DNA from: JACZYA01 sp965247455
GTDB lineage: Bacteria > Acidobacteriota > Terriglobia > Acidiferrales > 2-02-FULL-67-57
DNA length: 64,000 nucleotides
NCBI GenBank assembly: GCA_965247455.1
Contig: CBDFHE010000012.1
Location: 56,045-120,044 of the forward strand
Direction: 5' to 3'
The notes under the pieces were generated by a model. It had not been told where the DNA came from. It saw nothing but the letters and a program-made list of their open reading frames with translations, and did no database searches. A program made the translations under genes and the position numbers. Position 1 is the stretch's first letter, and the number at the start of each line of letters is the position of its first letter. This document shows, one piece after another, positions 62,617 through 64,000 of this stretch.

Positions 62617-62991
62617 ATGGCAACGCACGGGTCGGCCAGGACCCTGGAGCGGGTGAGCTACCGCATCGGGGAGGTGGCAGCGCTTACGGAACTGGAGCCC
62701 TACGTCCTGCGCTACTGGGAAAGCGAGTTCCCGGCGCTGCGCCCCGCCAAGAGCCTGAGCGGGCAGCGGCTCTACCGCCGCCGCGATATCGAAACCATCC
62801 TGACCATTAAGCGGCTGCTTTACCAAGAAGGCTTTACGATTGCGGGCGCGCGCAAACGGCTGCAGGACGCGCGCCACCCGCACGCGGGCGGGCATGCCTC
62901 CGGACGGGTCAACGAAGCCGGTGCGCGCGCGACGCTCGAAACCGTGCGGAGGGAGCTGCGCCGTTTGTTGACCGAACTTTCGCGGCGGTGA
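62617..62991 (+). CDS. MerR family transcriptional regulator
   Basis: 124 residues with an N-terminal winged helix-turn-helix: YRIGEVAALTELEPYVLRYW and SGQRLYRRRDIETILTIKRL, then EGFTIAGARKRLQ and a helical tail for dimerisation. There is no metal-binding Cys set. The ESEFPALRP sequence is typical of a small MerR group that often lies next to translation genes in Acidobacteriota and deltaproteobacteria; the target is unknown. An ATG with no strong ribosome binding site is used. Confidence 0.88.
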   Translation: MATHGSARTLERVSYRIGEVAALTELEPYVLRYWESEFPALRPAKSLSGQRLYRRRDIETILTIKRLLYQEGFTIAGARKRLQDARHPHAGGHASGRVNEAGARATLETVRRELRRLLTELSRR

Positions 62992-63011
62992 TAAGATGAA
63001 CGATTGCGCGT

Positions 63012-63088
63012 CGGGACGTGGCGCAGCCTGGTAGCGCGCTCGCTTGGGGTGCGAGAGGTCGTGGGTTCAAATCCCGCCGTCCCGACCA
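63012..63088 (+). tRNA. tRNA-Pro (anticodon GGG)
   Basis: Acceptor CGGGACG/CGTCCCG, anticodon loop TTGGGGT, T-arm GGGTTCAAATCCC, encoded CCA. It lies between the MerR gene and surE on the same strand. No GIY-YIG or tRNA remnant is present here, unlike at tRNA-Gly and tRNA-Trp. Confidence 0.97.
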
Positions 63089-63180
63089 TTTTTTTGCGCT
63101 CCCAGAGGGCCGCTGCCCTGAGGCCCGCACGACCGCCGGCAGCCCGAGAAACGTAAACACCGAAACGGCAGGCAAGCACG

Positions 63181-63990
63181 ATGAAGAAAACGCAACCGAC
63201 CATCCTGCTCACCAACGACGACAGCCTGGGCGCCGCCGGCATCCGCGCGCTGGAAGACGCTATGCGAGAAGTGGCCGGTGAGGTCTGGGTGGTGGCCCCG
63301 CTGGAAGAAAAGAGCGCCACCAGCCACGCGCTCTCGCTGCGCACCCCGATTCGCTTCAAGCAGGTGGCCGAGCGCTGCTTTGCGGTCGAGGGCACCCCGG
63401 CCGACTGCGTCATCCTGGCGCTCAACAAGCTCATGCCCGCCCCGCCCGATCTGACCATCTCCGGCATCAACCGCGGTGGCAATATGGGCGAAAACGTTTT
63501 TTATTCGGGGACGCTGGCGGCGGCGTTCGAGTCGATGCTCAACCGCGTGCCCGCCTTTGCGGTCTCGGTGGCGAGCCGCGGCGAGTTCCACTACGAGGTG
63601 GCAGCGCAGTTTGTGGCCCGGCTGGCCCGAAAACTCCTGGACGACCTGGAACCCATCCGGCGCGGCACCGTGCTCAACGTCAACGTGCCGCACCCGTGGA
63701 AAAATGGCGTGCGGGTGACGCGCCAGTCGCGCAAAGTCACCAAGAACCTGCTGATCGAAGGCGCCGACCCACGCGGGCAGCCCTACTTTTGGATTCACGA
63801 GGAGATTGACACTTCGCGCATCCAGCCCAACACCGACTACGCTGCCATCCTCGACGGCGCCATCTCGGTCACGCCCATGCAGATCGACCGCACCGAGGAG
63901 CCCGCCATCGACCGCCTCAACAACTGGCTGGAAGAGCTGAACGGGTTCTCGCTGGAGACCAAGAAGGGCGCCGCCTCTTCAGCCGACTAG
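63181..63990 (+). CDS. surE: 5'/3'-nucleotidase SurE
   Basis: A metal-dependent phosphatase acting on nucleoside monophosphates, linked to stationary-phase survival. The 269 residues begin ILLTNDDSLGAAGIRAL (metal Asp pair), followed by VVAPLEEKSATSHALSL, EGTPADCVILAL and SGINRGGNMGENVFYSGTLA. The C-terminus is slightly longer than in E. coli. The gene ends 10 bases before the edge of the window and is complete. Confidence 0.96.
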   Translation: MKKTQPTILLTNDDSLGAAGIRALEDAMREVAGEVWVVAPLEEKSATSHALSLRTPIRFKQVAERCFAVEGTPADCVILALNKLMPAPPDLTISGINRGGNMGENVFYSGTLAAAFESMLNRVPAFAVSVASRGEFHYEVAAQFVARLARKLLDDLEPIRRGTVLNVNVPHPWKNGVRVTRQSRKVTKNLLIEGADPRGQPYFWIHEEIDTSRIQPNTDYAAILDGAISVTPMQIDRTEEPAIDRLNNWLEELNGFSLETKKGAASSAD

Positions 63991-64000
63991 CCCGCCGCCG

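Overview
The window is a high-GC, gene-dense stretch of a bacterial chromosome, most likely from Acidobacteriota. The best lineage marker is RpoB, which carries a four-CxxC double zinc-ribbon insertion near its N-terminus that I associate with that phylum. Supporting hints are secreted TPR proteins with carboxypeptidase-regulatory-like domains, a FecR protein, an SprA-related protein and many long palindromic intergenic repeats. Class-level placement is not possible from the sequence alone.

Layout. Positions 1-2.0 kb hold gene ends, debris and an acyl-CoA dehydrogenase whose 3' end is tandemly duplicated. 2.5-5.3 kb (minus) is ribosomal protein S1, HU and a HIT protein. 5.8-10.8 kb (minus) is a DnaC-like ATPase and a dnaK-dnaJ-hspR heat-shock operon with a consensus promoter and no grpE. 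11-16.7 kb holds a methyltransferase-like membrane protein, a TSUP transporter, FmdE, ThiL, an M23 peptidase and a CapA-like phosphatase. 16.9-31.9 kb is the central information-processing cluster: tRNA-Thr, tRNA-Tyr, tRNA-Gly, tRNA-Thr, tuf, rpmG, tRNA-Trp, secE, nusG, rplKAJL, rpoB, rpoC, closed by a strong terminator. 32-35.6 kb has two genes truncated tail to tail, a zinc-ribbon protein and an SprA-like protein. 35.6-40.4 kb has gatCA, maf, tatA and selB. 40.6-47.8 kb is a pyrimidine cluster (pyrF, pyrD; pyrR-pyrB-pyrC) with rlpA and a PafA-like phosphatase. 48-54 kb contains an IS630 element, thiD, gdhA, a TPR operon and an ISNCY/IS481-like element. 54-57 kb has a lipoprotein hydrolase and two related TPR proteins. 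57-60.7 kb is queC-queE-queD-dinG. 60.8-64 kb holds der, a MerR regulator, tRNA-Pro and surE.

The most unusual signal is in the tRNA-tuf-rpo cluster. Two small stand-alone GIY-YIG nuclease genes each sit against a tRNA gene (Gly and Trp) and each is flanked by a partial duplicate of that same tRNA. At tRNA-Gly the order is intact tRNA, nuclease, 3'-half remnant. At tRNA-Trp it is a nuclease C-terminal remnant, a 5'-half tRNA remnant, an intact nuclease and the intact tRNA, which implies more than one round of insertion or duplication. The nuclease reading frames overlap the tRNAs: one start codon uses the A of the tRNA CCA end, and two stop codons lie inside tRNA-Trp sequence. I infer a minimal GIY-YIG element associated with tRNA genes.

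Other notable signals are at least eleven copies of a CCTGCC...GGCAGG palindrome (one inside the tRNA-Gly remnant), an IS630 copy inserted in the thiD stop codon so that both genes keep a TAG stop, a 129-bp MITE-like element, and an 8-bp tandem repeat at two loci.
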